Shown: in pieces, positions 19,120 to 27,677 of the stretch
Position numbering within the stretch: position 1 is the stretch's first letter
How the letters are laid out: each line of letters begins with the position of its first letter
Source: Nocardia rhizosphaerihabitans
Lineage (GTDB): Bacteria > Actinomycetota > Actinomycetes > Mycobacteriales > Mycobacteriaceae
Assembly: GCF_014646295.1 (NCBI RefSeq)
Contig: NZ_BMNE01000003.1
Coordinates: 186,001 to 250,000, forward strand
Reading direction: 5' to 3'
DNA: 64,000 bases
Made by a program: the position numbers and the translations under genes
Notes under the pieces: generated by a model
The model's input: only the letters and a program-made list of their open reading frames with translations
Database searches by the model: none
What the model was told of the DNA's origin: nothing

Positions 19120-19399
19120 CGGCTCGACACCGCCGACCGCCCGCCGCATCGACAACGACTCCACCACGAGGACCCGTTCCGTCACGGAATCCGAGACGGA
19201 AACGGGATCTGTCCGGGGTGCCGGATCTGGCTGTGCTCCAGGTGATGGCCCAGAACGCGCACCATGATCCCGAGTACAGCCGATGTCGGCGGTGACCAGT
19301 AGAGCCCGGCCGATGATCGACGGCTGGCGCCGGTGTGTGCGGCGGTTGCTGTCAGGGCGGGGGCGCAGACCCCGTTTCCCGATGTCGAAGCTCTGTCGC
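19120..19399. other. Intergenic, decayed DNA
   Basis: Between the second Acg gene and the pfkB remnant no start, ribosome binding site or conserved segment was recognised. It may hold the unrecognisable C-terminal end of the pfkB gene. Confidence 0.35.
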
Positions 19400-19790
19400 G
19401 GCGCCGGGCGAGCGCGCCGACGGTGGTGATCGCGTGGTCGCAGGCACCGCGCTCGCGCAGAAGGCTGTTGGCCGCGCCCGCATCGGCGTAGGTGGTGATC
19501 GGGTATCCGATCAGGGCAGCGGCCTCGACACGGTCCAGGCGGAGCAGGAACACACGCTCTGCCAGCATCGCCGTCAACTGAGTGCCGGCGATGTCAGCGA
19601 TGAGCTCGCCGCCGGCGGCACCGACGGCGCGTGCCACCGCGGCGCTGAATCCCGCATCGAGGCCGGGCGTCGCACTGCCGGAGAGGACGAAATAGTCGCA
19701 GTGCCGGGCGGTTCGGCCGATCGTGTCGAGACATTGCTGCTGCCCGGCTGAGGCTTCGCCGTTGGTCGCCTGCGCCACGGCACCGGTGTT
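19400..19790 (-). pseudogene. PfkB-family sugar kinase remnant
   Basis: A leftward frame contains a recognisable middle section of a PfkB kinase: QQQCLDTIGR, CDYFVLSGSATPG, GGELIADIAGTQL, FLLRLDRVEAAALIGYPI and CDHAITTVGALA. These correspond to the region before the catalytic loop. The N-terminal substrate-binding part and the GAGD anion hole with catalytic Asp are absent; flanking codons in the open frame are low-complexity Arg, Pro and Thr. In M. tuberculosis pfkB (Rv2029c) belongs to the DosR regulon next to hspX and acg, so this is probably a relic of the same set. Confidence 0.7.
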
Positions 19791-19856
19791 GCTGGTGGCC
19801 GAAATGCCCTCAGGACGGGGTCTTCGGCTTCTGGTGCGAGAACGTCGGGCGAGGTG

Positions 19857-20948
19857 ATGATCCCAGATATGACCGTCTCGACGAAGTACCGGACCCCTGG
19901 AGTCGGTGCATTCTTGCTGGTGTCGGCGCTGTGTGTGCCTGTGCTGGCGCAGCTGATGCCCAACGTCGCTGAGCTGCGCTACCAAGGTCGGCGTTCCGGG
20001 CGCCGCATCGCGTTGCCGGTGGCGTGTGCGCGCATCGGCGACACCGTTGTGGTGCGGGTCGCGCGCGCGGAGTCCAAGACCTGGTGGCGCAATTTCACGA
20101 CACCACACCCGGCCTCGATCCGCCGTGACGGCCGGTGGGTCAACGGTATGGCGCATGTGGCGTATCCGGGGACCCTCGAGCACGAGGAGCTCGCGGCGTA
20201 CTACCAGCAGATCCTGACCCACTGTGAGGTTCCGGTGGCCGATCCGCTCGTGGTGATCGAGCTGCCCCCGCACACGAAAGACACCAGCGGGCTGCGCCAC
20301 CAGAGCCCGCGCGACGGGCTGTGGCGGCGGTGGACGATGACCGTGACGGCAGGCGAGGCCGTGGGTTTCACGGCTCCGGCACTCGTCGGAGTCTTGGTGC
20401 GCGACGCCGCGCCCGCCACCGCGGCCGCTGCGTTGCTCGCGGCGGGGCTCTGGGAGGGGACGGTCCTCGGTGCCGCCCAAGCGCGGGTTCTGGTTCCGGT
20501 CGTGCCGGGGCTGCGTGGGCGGAGCTGGATCACCGCGACGGTACTGGGCAGTATGGTGGCCTGGTCGATAGCGCTGGTCGCCATGACGGTCGGGGACAGC
20601 GTGGCGCATGGCCCGGCGGCGGTGTCGGTGCCGTTGACGATACTGGGCGCGGTGTCACTGTTGTTGTCGATCGGGATCGCGCAATGGATCGTGTTGCGGC
20701 CGTTGGTGACTCGAGCGTACCGATGGATCGCGGCCACGGCGGCGGGCTGGCTTGGTGGGCTGGCAGCGTTTGTCGCGCTCACCAGCCCCCTCTGGCAGCC
20801 CGGACAGCCCTTCGGGCTCGTTGTCGTGATCGGCATCGCCGGTGGTTTGGTGATGGCCGCGGTGATGGCCGCGGTGACCGGCTGGTTCCTCGTCGCAATC
20901 CTTGCCACGACGAGCGCTGCACCGGCCGCGCCGAAGAATACGCGGTGA
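19857..20948 (+). CDS. Membrane protein with DUF385/F420-type N-terminal domain
   Basis: The 363-residue protein has an N-terminal segment (about 30-145) resembling deazaflavin-dependent nitroreductase (DUF385) proteins: YQGRRSGRRIALPVACARIG, TWWRNFTTPHPASI. Six or so hydrophobic helices follow from about residue 165 to the end (for example ATVLGSMVAWSIALVAM, VSVPLTILGAVSLLLSIG, GLVVVIGIAGGLVMAAV). I know of no named family with this order. The start could be GTG 19854, ATG 19857 or ATG 19869; GGGCGAGG is 2-14 bases upstream. Codon use is normal, so it appears functional although its neighbours on both sides are decayed. It may be a membrane-anchored cofactor-binding redox protein, by inference. 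Confidence 0.75.
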   Translation: MIPDMTVSTKYRTPGVGAFLLVSALCVPVLAQLMPNVAELRYQGRRSGRRIALPVACARIGDTVVVRVARAESKTWWRNFTTPHPASIRRDGRWVNGMAHVAYPGTLEHEELAAYYQQILTHCEVPVADPLVVIELPPHTKDTSGLRHQSPRDGLWRRWTMTVTAGEAVGFTAPALVGVLVRDAAPATAAAALLAAGLWEGTVLGAAQARVLVPVVPGLRGRSWITATVLGSMVAWSIALVAMTVGDSVAHGPAAVSVPLTILGAVSLLLSIGIAQWIVLRPLVTRAYRWIAATAAGWLGGLAAFVALTSPLWQPGQPFGLVVVIGIAGGLVMAAVMAAVTGWFLVAILATTSAAPAAPKNTR

Positions 20949-21103
20949 GCACTGCTACCAGAACCAAGGCCTCGGCGGCGGCGTAGTCGCGGGGTGCAGC
21001 AGCGCGGTCAGCGCGGCAGCGATCCTGCGGGGGATCTGACGCCCGACCCACCGGCCGATCGGTCCACGCAGTGCGGGGCCGAGCCCGACGGTGCCGATTC
21101 CGG

Positions 21104-21322
21104 TCAGGTCGGATCATCTCCGCCCCCCGTGGTCTCTTCCGAGCGTGCACGCAGCACACCCGCCACGCCGCAGGCCCCGGCCAGCAGCGCGACGATCGCG
21201 AGGGTGAACGCGTGGTAGGAATCGACCGCGTCATCGGCTCGACCTCCCAGATAGGCCGCGATCTCGGGGTTGTCGGCCAGGAATTGCTCGATGCTGTCGG
21301 CGAAGGATCCGTAGGCGCCGCC
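21104..21322 (-). pseudogene. ABC-2 polyketide-type exporter permease, internal fragment
   Basis: The leftward frame encodes AYGSFADSIEQFLADNPEI, then DSYHAFTLAIVALLAGAC and VLRARSEETTGGG. This matches the middle of the large 12-helix permeases annotated as exporters of polyketide antibiotics, where the second helix pair ends at a LRLRxEE motif. No start or end of the gene is present. Another piece of the same type of permease is on the opposite strand at 21520. The DNA between 20949 and 21103 has a leftward frame (GTVGLGPALRGPIGRWVG) that I cannot place. Confidence 0.6.
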
Positions 21323-21354
21323 GCGCACAAGGGCGCCCACGCGAGGCTGACACC

Positions 21355-21500
21355 GTGACCACAACACCTGCACCCCGCGTCGCGGTCCTGTTTGCGACCG
21401 CGCAAGGTTCGACCCGGGACATCGCCGAATTCATCTGCGACGACCTGAATCGCGCGGTGCGCGCGCCGAGGTGCACGACATCGAGCACGCACACGGCGAA
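21355..21500 (+). pseudogene. Flavodoxin N-terminal remnant, frameshifted
   Basis: The frame from 21355 begins MTTTPAPRVAVLFATAQGST and then RDIAEFICDDLNRAV, a flavodoxin FMN phosphate loop and first helix. Around 21455 the similarity moves to another frame (RAEVHDIEHAHGE, the expected second strand), so a frameshift has occurred. Nothing of the rest of the fold remains. It may be a relic of a paralogue of the flavodoxin at 7862. Confidence 0.6.
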
Positions 21501-21519
21501 ACTCGGTTGGGCGCCGAAT

Positions 21520-21756
21520 GTCGCAGCGGGCGCTCGGGTGGGCGTACTACGCCTAGGTCGTTGTGGCGTTGTTGTTCATCGATGCGTTCGAGCTGCCCGG
21601 ATGGTTTGGCGGGGCCTCGCCGTTGCGACACAGCGCACTCGTGCCGCGAGAGGACTTCGATCCAGTCGCCGGTGTTGTCCTGCTCGCGGTGGCGGCGGGT
21701 TTGGTGTGTTCGGCTGGGCTGGGATCAGGCGCCGCGACGTCGGACGTTGATTCGAC
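21520..21756 (+). pseudogene. ABC-2 polyketide-type exporter permease, C-terminal fragment
   Basis: Rightward frames read RALGWAYYA-stop-VVVALLFIDAFELPGWFG, then SPLRHSALVPREDFDP, VVLLAVAAGLVCSA and, after a shift of frame, WAGIRRRDVGR-stop. This is the characteristic end of exporter-of-polyketide permeases (LPGWV..LSPF.H.P.LP, then A..GFRRRD). There is an in-frame TAG near 21555 and one frameshift near 21715. It lies on the opposite strand from the internal fragment at 21104, which indicates an inversion. Confidence 0.65.
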
Positions 21757-21805
21757 GTGCACATCGCACCCGCGCAGGAAACGTTTGCTTCACCCGAGGG
21801 TTCGT

Positions 21806-22771
21806 TCAGGCGCGGGCGCGGGCTCTGTCGCGGGCCAGCGCCCGATCGCGGTGCTCCTCGAACCTGGGGATCTTCTGCTGCTCCAGGTCGTCGAGGAAGC
21901 CGGCCAGGTGTTCTCTGGCTTGCTCGCCGCGGGCAGTGAAATCGCTGCGCTCGAAGATGCGCCATTGCCGCAGAACCGGATTCAAGACCTCTTCCAGATG
22001 CTGACGCAGGTCGTAGACCCCGTGCTTGGCCATCAGCACGCCGTGACGGCGGAAGTCGGGCATACCCGCACCGGGCATCTGGAAGTTACAAACGATGGTG
22101 TCGATCGCTTCGATCGTCTGGTCGGGGATCAAGTCCAAAGCCGCGGCACAAACGCTGCGGTAGAAGATCATGTGCAGGTTCTCATCAGCGGCGATTCGTT
22201 GCAGCATCTTGTCGGCGATGTCGTCGCGGCACACCTTGCCCGTGTTGCGGTGGGTGACGCGGGTGGCCAGTTCCTGGAAACTGACATAAGCGACCGAATA
22301 CAGCAGACCCGCACCGCTGTCGTTTTCGGATTCGGCTGTTCCAGCGGTGAATCCGTTGCTCATGTGTCTCATTCGCGCTGATTCGAGCCTGACCGGGTCC
22401 ACGCCACGGGTGACGACGAGGTAGTCCCGGATGACGGTGCTGTGTCGCATCTCCTCGGCGGTCCACCGACCGACCCAGGTGCCCCAGGCGCCGTCGGGGG
22501 AGAAGTTCTGAGAAATCTCGCGGTGATAGGAGGGCAGGTTGTCCTCGGTGAGCAGGTTGGTGATCATGGCCGCCTTGGCGACTTCGCTGAGTGTGGACTG
22601 CTCGGGATCCCAGTCCGTTCCGCCGAGCATCGCGAAGTTGCGACCCTGGTCCCAGGGGATGTAGTCGTGGGGCTGCCATTGCTTGCTCATGCGCAGATGG
22701 CTGTTGAGGCAGCTTTCGGCGACCGGTTCCAGCTCGGTGAGGATCTCACGTTGTGTCAGATCGCGGTGCAT
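21806..22771 (-). CDS. desA: Acyl-ACP desaturase (DesA-like)
   Basis: The 321-residue protein is a soluble di-iron acyl-[ACP] delta-desaturase. Iron ligands are visible as a Glu in TEDNLPSYHREI, E-x-x-H in EEMRH (about residue 107) and DENLH (about 195). The segment QWQPHDYIPWDQGRNF is typical of the mycobacterial DesA group. It inserts a double bond into fatty-acyl chains using O2 and reduced ferredoxin or flavodoxin. Its start overlaps the PNPOx gene by 26 bp, so it is the third gene of the hibernation-factor operon. An O2-consuming enzyme under DosR control parallels desA regulation reported in mycobacteria only loosely. Confidence 0.9.
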   Translation of the reverse strand: MHRDLTQREILTELEPVAESCLNSHLRMSKQWQPHDYIPWDQGRNFAMLGGTDWDPEQSTLSEVAKAAMITNLLTEDNLPSYHREISQNFSPDGAWGTWVGRWTAEEMRHSTVIRDYLVVTRGVDPVRLESARMRHMSNGFTAGTAESENDSGAGLLYSVAYVSFQELATRVTHRNTGKVCRDDIADKMLQRIAADENLHMIFYRSVCAAALDLIPDQTIEAIDTIVCNFQMPGAGMPDFRRHGVLMAKHGVYDLRQHLEEVLNPVLRQWRIFERSDFTARGEQAREHLAGFLDDLEQQKIPRFEEHRDRALARDRARARA

Positions 22772-23213
22772 TGTGGTGGTCTGTCCTTCCGCAGTCGATG
22801 AGACGAATACCGGCGACGATGGTGGTCTCGATTTCGATGACCGAATCCATGGTCTTGTCGACCCATGGGGTCAGAATGCGCTCGTAGCGGGCGATCCGAT
22901 CGGCGTCGGTGACCGGGCGCGCGAGCCCGGTCACCGTGACCGACCATCCGAGACGGTCGACGGGGTCGATGTCGTCGGCTTCGTAGGTGACCACCACCGC
23001 GGAGTTGCCCCCGACCGCGGTGGTCAGCTTCGAGGTGACCCCGGTACGCACGATGACGGTGTCGTCGTGCTCGATCAGGTGATTGACAGGTCGCACGGCC
23101 GGCAACGCATCGCGCATGAACACGATCCGGCCGAACGGTGCCGAGGCGAGCAGCTCCAGGGCGGTGGCACGGTCGAGGTCGACGATGCGCCGGTCGGGTG
23201 TGGTGTCTTTCAC
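22746..23213 (-). CDS. PNPOx-like FMN-binding split-barrel protein (Rv0080-like)
   Basis: The 155-residue protein has the pyridoxamine-5'-phosphate-oxidase-like split barrel: APFGRIVFMRDALPAVRPV, VIVRTGVTSKLTTAVG, then VVVTYEADDIDP and WSVTVTGLARPV. Such proteins bind FMN, haem or F420. The start is a GTG that overlaps the stop of the hibernation factor gene (GTGA), and its own end overlaps desA. In M. tuberculosis Rv0079 (hibernation factor) and Rv0080 (this family) are adjacent DosR-regulated genes, so the arrangement is conserved. Substrate and cofactor are not determined from sequence. Confidence 0.88.
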   Translation of the reverse strand: MKDTTPDRRIVDLDRATALELLASAPFGRIVFMRDALPAVRPVNHLIEHDDTVIVRTGVTSKLTTAVGGNSAVVVTYEADDIDPVDRLGWSVTVTGLARPVTDADRIARYERILTPWVDKTMDSVIEIETTIVAGIRLIDCGRTDHHNAPRSDTT

Positions 23214-24028
23214 GAGTCCGAGCCCGCCTGTGCGGTGTCGCAGGCAGCTATGGACATGCCGTCCTGAGCAGAGGTCGGCGACATCGGCTCGACGAGGCCC
23301 AGGTCGCCGTCGTAGCGGCGGTACAACAGCCGCCCCCGCCGGTCATGGGCGTCGGAGTAGAACAGCATCGGTAATCCATAGGAGCACAGGCGATCCGCGG
23401 CCTCGAGGTCGGTGAGCTGCAGTGGGGCATGGGAATTGACGGTGATCGCCATGGCGTGCAATGCCGCTGGAAGCTGCATCCGATGCTGGCGTGCAAGCCG
23501 CACACCCAGTGGGCCCGCCCAGTAGACGATCGCGTCCTCGCCGGTCTCGGCGTCGGTGAACAAATGCGCGTCATAGTCCATCGCGTCCATGACCCGCACC
23601 GCGGTCTCGACACTGGTCGTGGCCAGCTCACAGCGTTTGCGCCGGACGATCCGACCGAGCTCGGTCACCGCGGCGAGGACCGGACGTGACGGATCGGGCC
23701 AACTCCGCGACGCCGCGTTCTCGGGGTGCAGTCGCGTGAGCAGACGGTCCAGCCGCTCGGCGGCGATGGCCCCGGCGAAATCGCGCGCGCCGCTGATCTG
23801 CACTCGGACCGGCTCGTCGTGCCGATGGGTGTTCACCTGGATCAGCAGGTGCGCGTCGGCATCGGATTCGGCGGTGAGTCGCACACGTCCGCTTCCGATG
23901 GAGTGTCTGCGCAGTGCGTGAGCGATCTGGCGTGCCGCGCGTGCGGTCGTGGTGGGGTCGACCGGACCGTGAGTGGTTACCGTCAGTCCCGAATCCAGAT
24001 CAGGTAAGGGCTGTTCGGTGGCTGCCAC
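23210..24028 (-). CDS. hpf: Long ribosome hibernation promoting factor (Rv0079-like)
   Basis: The 272-residue protein joins an N-terminal S30AE-type domain (about 15-120) to two C-terminal dimerisation-type segments (EDAIVYWAGPLGVRLARQH and RGRLLYRRYDGDLGLVEP). The last matches the F-x-x-R-Y-D-G-x-x-G-L-I signature of long HPF proteins that pair 70S ribosomes into inactive dimers. It resembles Rv0079, the dormancy-associated translation inhibitor. Two DosR-like boxes 85-120 bp upstream drive an operon with the PNPOx and desaturase genes. A second, broken copy lies at 26860. Confidence 0.9.
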   Translation of the reverse strand: MAATEQPLPDLDSGLTVTTHGPVDPTTTARAARQIAHALRRHSIGSGRVRLTAESDADAHLLIQVNTHRHDEPVRVQISGARDFAGAIAAERLDRLLTRLHPENAASRSWPDPSRPVLAAVTELGRIVRRKRCELATTSVETAVRVMDAMDYDAHLFTDAETGEDAIVYWAGPLGVRLARQHRMQLPAALHAMAITVNSHAPLQLTDLEAADRLCSYGLPMLFYSDAHDRRGRLLYRRYDGDLGLVEPMSPTSAQDGMSIAACDTAQAGSDS

Positions 24029-24112
24029 GCGACCCGTCCCCCACTTTCATGTCATCGATATCGGTGTGTTCTGTCTGCGTTTACATCACCATCGCCTCAC
24101 CGGTAGTCCGTA

Positions 24113-24193
24113 GGGCTGAAGGACACATCGTGGGAGGACCTTCGGCAGCGAGCGAGGTGACTCAGCCCCGGCGATATGTGGGACGTTGGTCTA
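24113..24193. promoter_or_regulatory. Three DosR-like boxes in a divergent promoter
   Basis: Box 24113-24126 read leftward is GTGTCC-TTCA-GCCC; box 24135-24148 is AGGACC-TTCG-GCAG; box 24180-24193 is GGGACG-TTGG-TCTA. Starts are 22 and 45 bp apart, near multiples of two helical turns. They lie between the hibernation factor (start 24028, leftward) and the serine hydrolase (start 24274, rightward) and could serve both. Confidence 0.6.
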
Positions 24194-24273
24194 TCGGACG
24201 GAGTGCGATGGCCTCCTGCCAGACCCGGGCCGCAGGGCCCACGCTGGTGCGACGAGTCAGCTCGTCGAAGGGA

Positions 24274-25746
24274 ATGACGGTGTCGATTGTCGAGAACGAC
24301 AGCAGCGTGGCGGTGCGGGTCGATGAGCTGTCGGCTCGGCGGGCGATGGTCGGATCAGCGGTGGCGATTGTGCGGGAGGGGGAGTTGGAGTTGTTCTGCG
24401 GGCATGGTCTCGCGGATCTGGGCGCGCGCCGACCGATGTCGTTTCACACAGTGCTTCGGGTCGCCTCGATCACCAAGACGTTCACCGCGATCGGGGTGAT
24501 GCAGCTTGTGGAACGCGGCCGCATCGACCTCGACACTGCGGCCGAGCGATATTTGCGCGCTTTTCCGCTCGTGCCCGCCGACCCGCGGTTTCGACCTGCT
24601 ACCGTGCGTCACTTGCTGACCCACACCGCCGGGATCGGCGAGACAGCCCATCCCGCACGAGTGCTGTGCCCGGATTTCGGGGAAAGCGTGGGGCCGGGCC
24701 GACCGGTACCGTCGCTGTCGCAGTACTACCGGCCCGGCTTGGCGGTGTCTGCCGAGCCCGGCACGCGCTGGACCTATTCCAACCATGGGTTCGCCGCCCT
24801 GGGCCAGATCATCGCCGACGTGACCGGCATCCCGCTGGCACAGTACCTGCGCGAGAACGTCTTCCGGCCACTGGGCATGAGCGATACCGACCTCGAACTC
24901 ACACCGAGCATGCGTGCCCGCTTGGCAGTGGGCTATCGTCTTCGCAGCCGTGGGCCCCGCGCCATCCCACTTCGAGAGATGGTGACCACCGGAGCTGCCT
25001 CGGCCTACTCGACACCCCGCGACATGGCCCGCTACCTGGCAGCACTCGCCGGCGGTGGGACCAACGAATTCGGCACGGTACTCGAACCGGACACCCTGGC
25101 AGCGATGTTCCACGCGCAGTATCAACCCGACCCTCGCATACCGGGGATGGGATTGGCCTTCTTCCGGGGGCGCGCCGGCGGGCACCGAATCGTCGAACAC
25201 CAGGGCATACTTCCCGGGTTCGACTCCCAGATATGGGTAGCGCCCGACGACAAGCTCGCGATCTTCGCGTGCACCAACGGTGCACACCGCGCGATGCTGT
25301 GGCTGCCTGCCGAGATCTCCGCGCTCATGAACGAGCTGCTCGGCGTCCGCACCGTCACCCTGCGGACCGATGTCGCTCACCACCCGCCGATCTGGAACGA
25401 AATCTGCGGCAACTACTACCTGGCTGCCGCTCTGACCGATCTTCGAGCCCGTTCCATGATCGGCGCGGGAGCGCAGGTCCGGATCCAGGCCGGCAGGCCG
25501 GTGCTGCGCCTGTTGACTCCTGTGCCACGCCTGCTGCGCGGGTTGCCGCTCCATCCCGACGATCCCACCGATCCATGGGTCTTCCGAGTCGACCTCACCC
25601 ACTTCGGCATCGGCACGGGCCGGATCGTGTTCGCGCGGGACCCGGCGACCGCCGCGATGCGCCTGCATTTCGACCTGATCCCCATCACACTGACGCGCCG
25701 CCCTCCACACCATCGCCCGGACGGAATCCCCGAGGGACTCGGTTGA
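24274..25746 (+). CDS. Beta-lactamase-fold serine hydrolase
   Basis: The 490-residue protein has a class C beta-lactamase/esterase domain: SITK supplies the nucleophile and general base (about residues 67-70), YSNHGFAALGQI the Tyr motif, and EHQGILPGF replaces the third KTG-type motif. A further 120 residues (from about 375) form a C-terminal domain seen in long mycobacterial relatives. No signal peptide is evident, so it is probably cytosolic. The ATG at 24274 is preceded by GAAGGG at short spacing; earlier in-frame starts read through noncoding-like sequence. A DosR-like box is 94 bp upstream, shared with the divergent hibernation operon. Substrate is unknown. Confidence 0.85.
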   Translation: MTVSIVENDSSVAVRVDELSARRAMVGSAVAIVREGELELFCGHGLADLGARRPMSFHTVLRVASITKTFTAIGVMQLVERGRIDLDTAAERYLRAFPLVPADPRFRPATVRHLLTHTAGIGETAHPARVLCPDFGESVGPGRPVPSLSQYYRPGLAVSAEPGTRWTYSNHGFAALGQIIADVTGIPLAQYLRENVFRPLGMSDTDLELTPSMRARLAVGYRLRSRGPRAIPLREMVTTGAASAYSTPRDMARYLAALAGGGTNEFGTVLEPDTLAAMFHAQYQPDPRIPGMGLAFFRGRAGGHRIVEHQGILPGFDSQIWVAPDDKLAIFACTNGAHRAMLWLPAEISALMNELLGVRTVTLRTDVAHHPPIWNEICGNYYLAAALTDLRARSMIGAGAQVRIQAGRPVLRLLTPVPRLLRGLPLHPDDPTDPWVFRVDLTHFGIGTGRIVFARDPATAAMRLHFDLIPITLTRRPPHHRPDGIPEGLG

Positions 25747-25842
25747 CACCCTCACACGCGAGCATTGAGCCAGTGGCAACGCCCCACCATTTCCCTGCAC
25801 GGCACGACCGCCTGGCTGTCACGTCTACTGCGAGGTCGACCC

Positions 25843-26640
25843 ATGAGTGAGCTGCATCCCCTGGATTGGGGCTTTATGGAGTTGGAGGACACCGACCGGC
25901 ACATCAGCCTGGGAATCGGTGCCGCTGCGATCGTGGAAGGACCGGCGCCGACACGCGCCGAGTTCATCGCGTGGCTGCAGCAACGACTCGATCTGGCACA
26001 CCACATTCGCTGGACCGCGTTGCCTGCACCCGGCGACGAGTCGACGCTGCACGAGCTCATCGCGACCGAGCTGGAACAACGGCTCGACCGTGACCATCCG
26101 TTGTGGCAATGCGTCGTCGTCGAGCAGCTGAGCAGTAACCGCTGGGCGTTGATCGTGAAAGCCCATCACAGCATGGTCGACGGTGGCACTGGCCGCGGTC
26201 ACCGGCGCCTACCGCGCGATTCTGCACGAGCGCGGCGAGAAGCCGACAGCGGAGAAGGTACGCATTCTGGTTCCGGTGTCCACGCGGCCCACCGACGCCA
26301 AGTTCGTGATGGACAACCGCATTTCGGCGCTGCTTCCGTATCTGCCGGTGGAGCTGGCCGACCCGGTCGAGCGGCTCTGCGCCATCCACCAACGGGTGTC
26401 TCATCACCGCGCGAGGGGCGAAGCCCAAGCCGAGAAGTCGATGCTGGAAATGGCAGAAGCGTTGCCCTTCGCAGTCGGGGCGTGGGCCTTCCGACTGGCC
26501 GGACACTTCCCGCAACACAGCGTCGCCGCACTGGCGACGAACGTGCCGGGCCCGCGCCGACAGCTGACCCTGAACAAGCGCGAGGTGTTCGATCGAGTAG
26601 CCGCCGCCCGACACGACCGATACACGGGTAGATGGCGATC
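25843..26640 (+). pseudogene. WS/DGAT wax ester/triacylglycerol synthase, internally deleted
   Basis: The reading frame starts MSELHPLDWGFMELEDTDR and reaches the acyltransferase motif HHSMVDG near 26180. Directly after it, in a different frame, comes VALAAVTGAYRAILHERGE and NRISALLPYLPVELADP, a segment that normally lies well over 100 residues further on; TNVPGPRRQL follows. The gene has thus lost an internal block with a change of frame, and it degenerates again after about 26600. M. tuberculosis tgs1 (Rv3130c), the dormancy triacylglycerol synthase, is the likely relative. Confidence 0.8.
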
Positions 26641-26859
26641 GCCGGTCGAGAAGTGCCACCGCGAGATAGTCGTCGACACCGTAAATCGGAGAACTGCTGC
26701 CCGCCCCACCGCCCGACGGTTGGGTTCCGCACTATCCGGTGGCGTTGGCCATGACCGGCGGCGGCATCGATTTCAACAGCGACAGCGGCGCCACCACTAT
26801 CCCGCTACTCGGCATTCTGGTCGTGATCGCCGCGGTGGAGGCTCTGTTCGGCGTGGCCG

Positions 26860-27640
26860 GTGCTCGCAGAGGCTGTGGAACTGGCGAACACGAATCTGCA
26901 GATCTCGGTGGGACGTCACGTATCGGCCGCCGCGACCGACTACGCACGCGAGAAGATCAGTTGGGCATTGGAATACGCGAGCGAGCCCGTACTGTCGGCA
27001 CGGGTGTGGCTGGTGGGGCACCTGGATCCGGCGGTCGCGGACCCGATCGTGGCCCAGGCGAATGTGAACATCGGCGGACGTGCGCTGCGCGCTCAGGTGA
27101 AGGCGGCGTCCACGCGTGAAGCCATCGATCCGCTCGCCGCCCGGTTGCCGGGCCGCCCGCAACGGTTGTCGTGGCGCTGGGAACCGTTGCGGGGCAACCA
27201 CTTCAGCGCCGAACCACGCGTGTGGCATCACGGCGCCACGCCGTGTCCTCGGCTGCCGTATTTCCCTCGTCCGATCGAGGACCGTGAGATCTGGCGTCGC
27301 AAGTCCTTCCCGCTGGCCAGCGAAACCTGTGACGAAGCGGCCAACGATATGGCGTTGCTGGACTACGAGTTCCATCTGTTCACCGGGTCGGGCAGCGGGC
27401 AAGACAGTGTGCTGTATCGAGCTGGGCAGACCGGTTTGCGGCTGGCTCAGCTTCAGCCACAGCCCGAGGCCGTGATCGATGGTGTCGATCGCGATCAGTC
27501 CCATACCGCCGCCGGTACTGGGCGCTGAAGGCGCCGCCGAACGCCTCGAGCTGACGGGTCGGCCGTTTGTGTTCTTCCTCGACGGTGCTCAGGAGCGTGA
27601 AGCCGAAGCCGCGGGTGCAGGGGCTTTTGGTCGCTGATCA
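26860..27640 (+). pseudogene. Second hibernation promoting factor, frameshifted
   Basis: The frame from 26860 encodes an S30AE-like N-terminal region and a first dimerisation segment (DYEFHLFTGSGSGQDSVLYR, RPIEDREIWRRKSF). Near 27480 similarity continues in another frame as ISPIPPPVLGAEGAAERLEL and TGRPFVFFLDGAQ, then stops before the final RYDG segment. The first frame ends at 27528 in unrelated codons. The intact copy is at 23210; the two share layout but are strongly diverged. No ribosome binding site is near the apparent GTG start, which suggests the true N-terminus is lost too. Confidence 0.65.
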
Positions 27641-27641
27641 A

Positions 27642-27677
27642 GTGACCACCGTCGTCGCCACTGATTACCCGATGCCC
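27642..27677. promoter_or_regulatory. Pair of DosR-like boxes upstream of hspX
   Basis: Box 27642-27655 is GTGACC-ACCG-TCGT and box 27664-27677 is ATTACC-CGAT-GCCC, starts exactly 22 bp apart. The proximal box starts 82 bp before the hspX ATG. Each half-match is modest but the spacing is the window standard. Confidence 0.5.
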
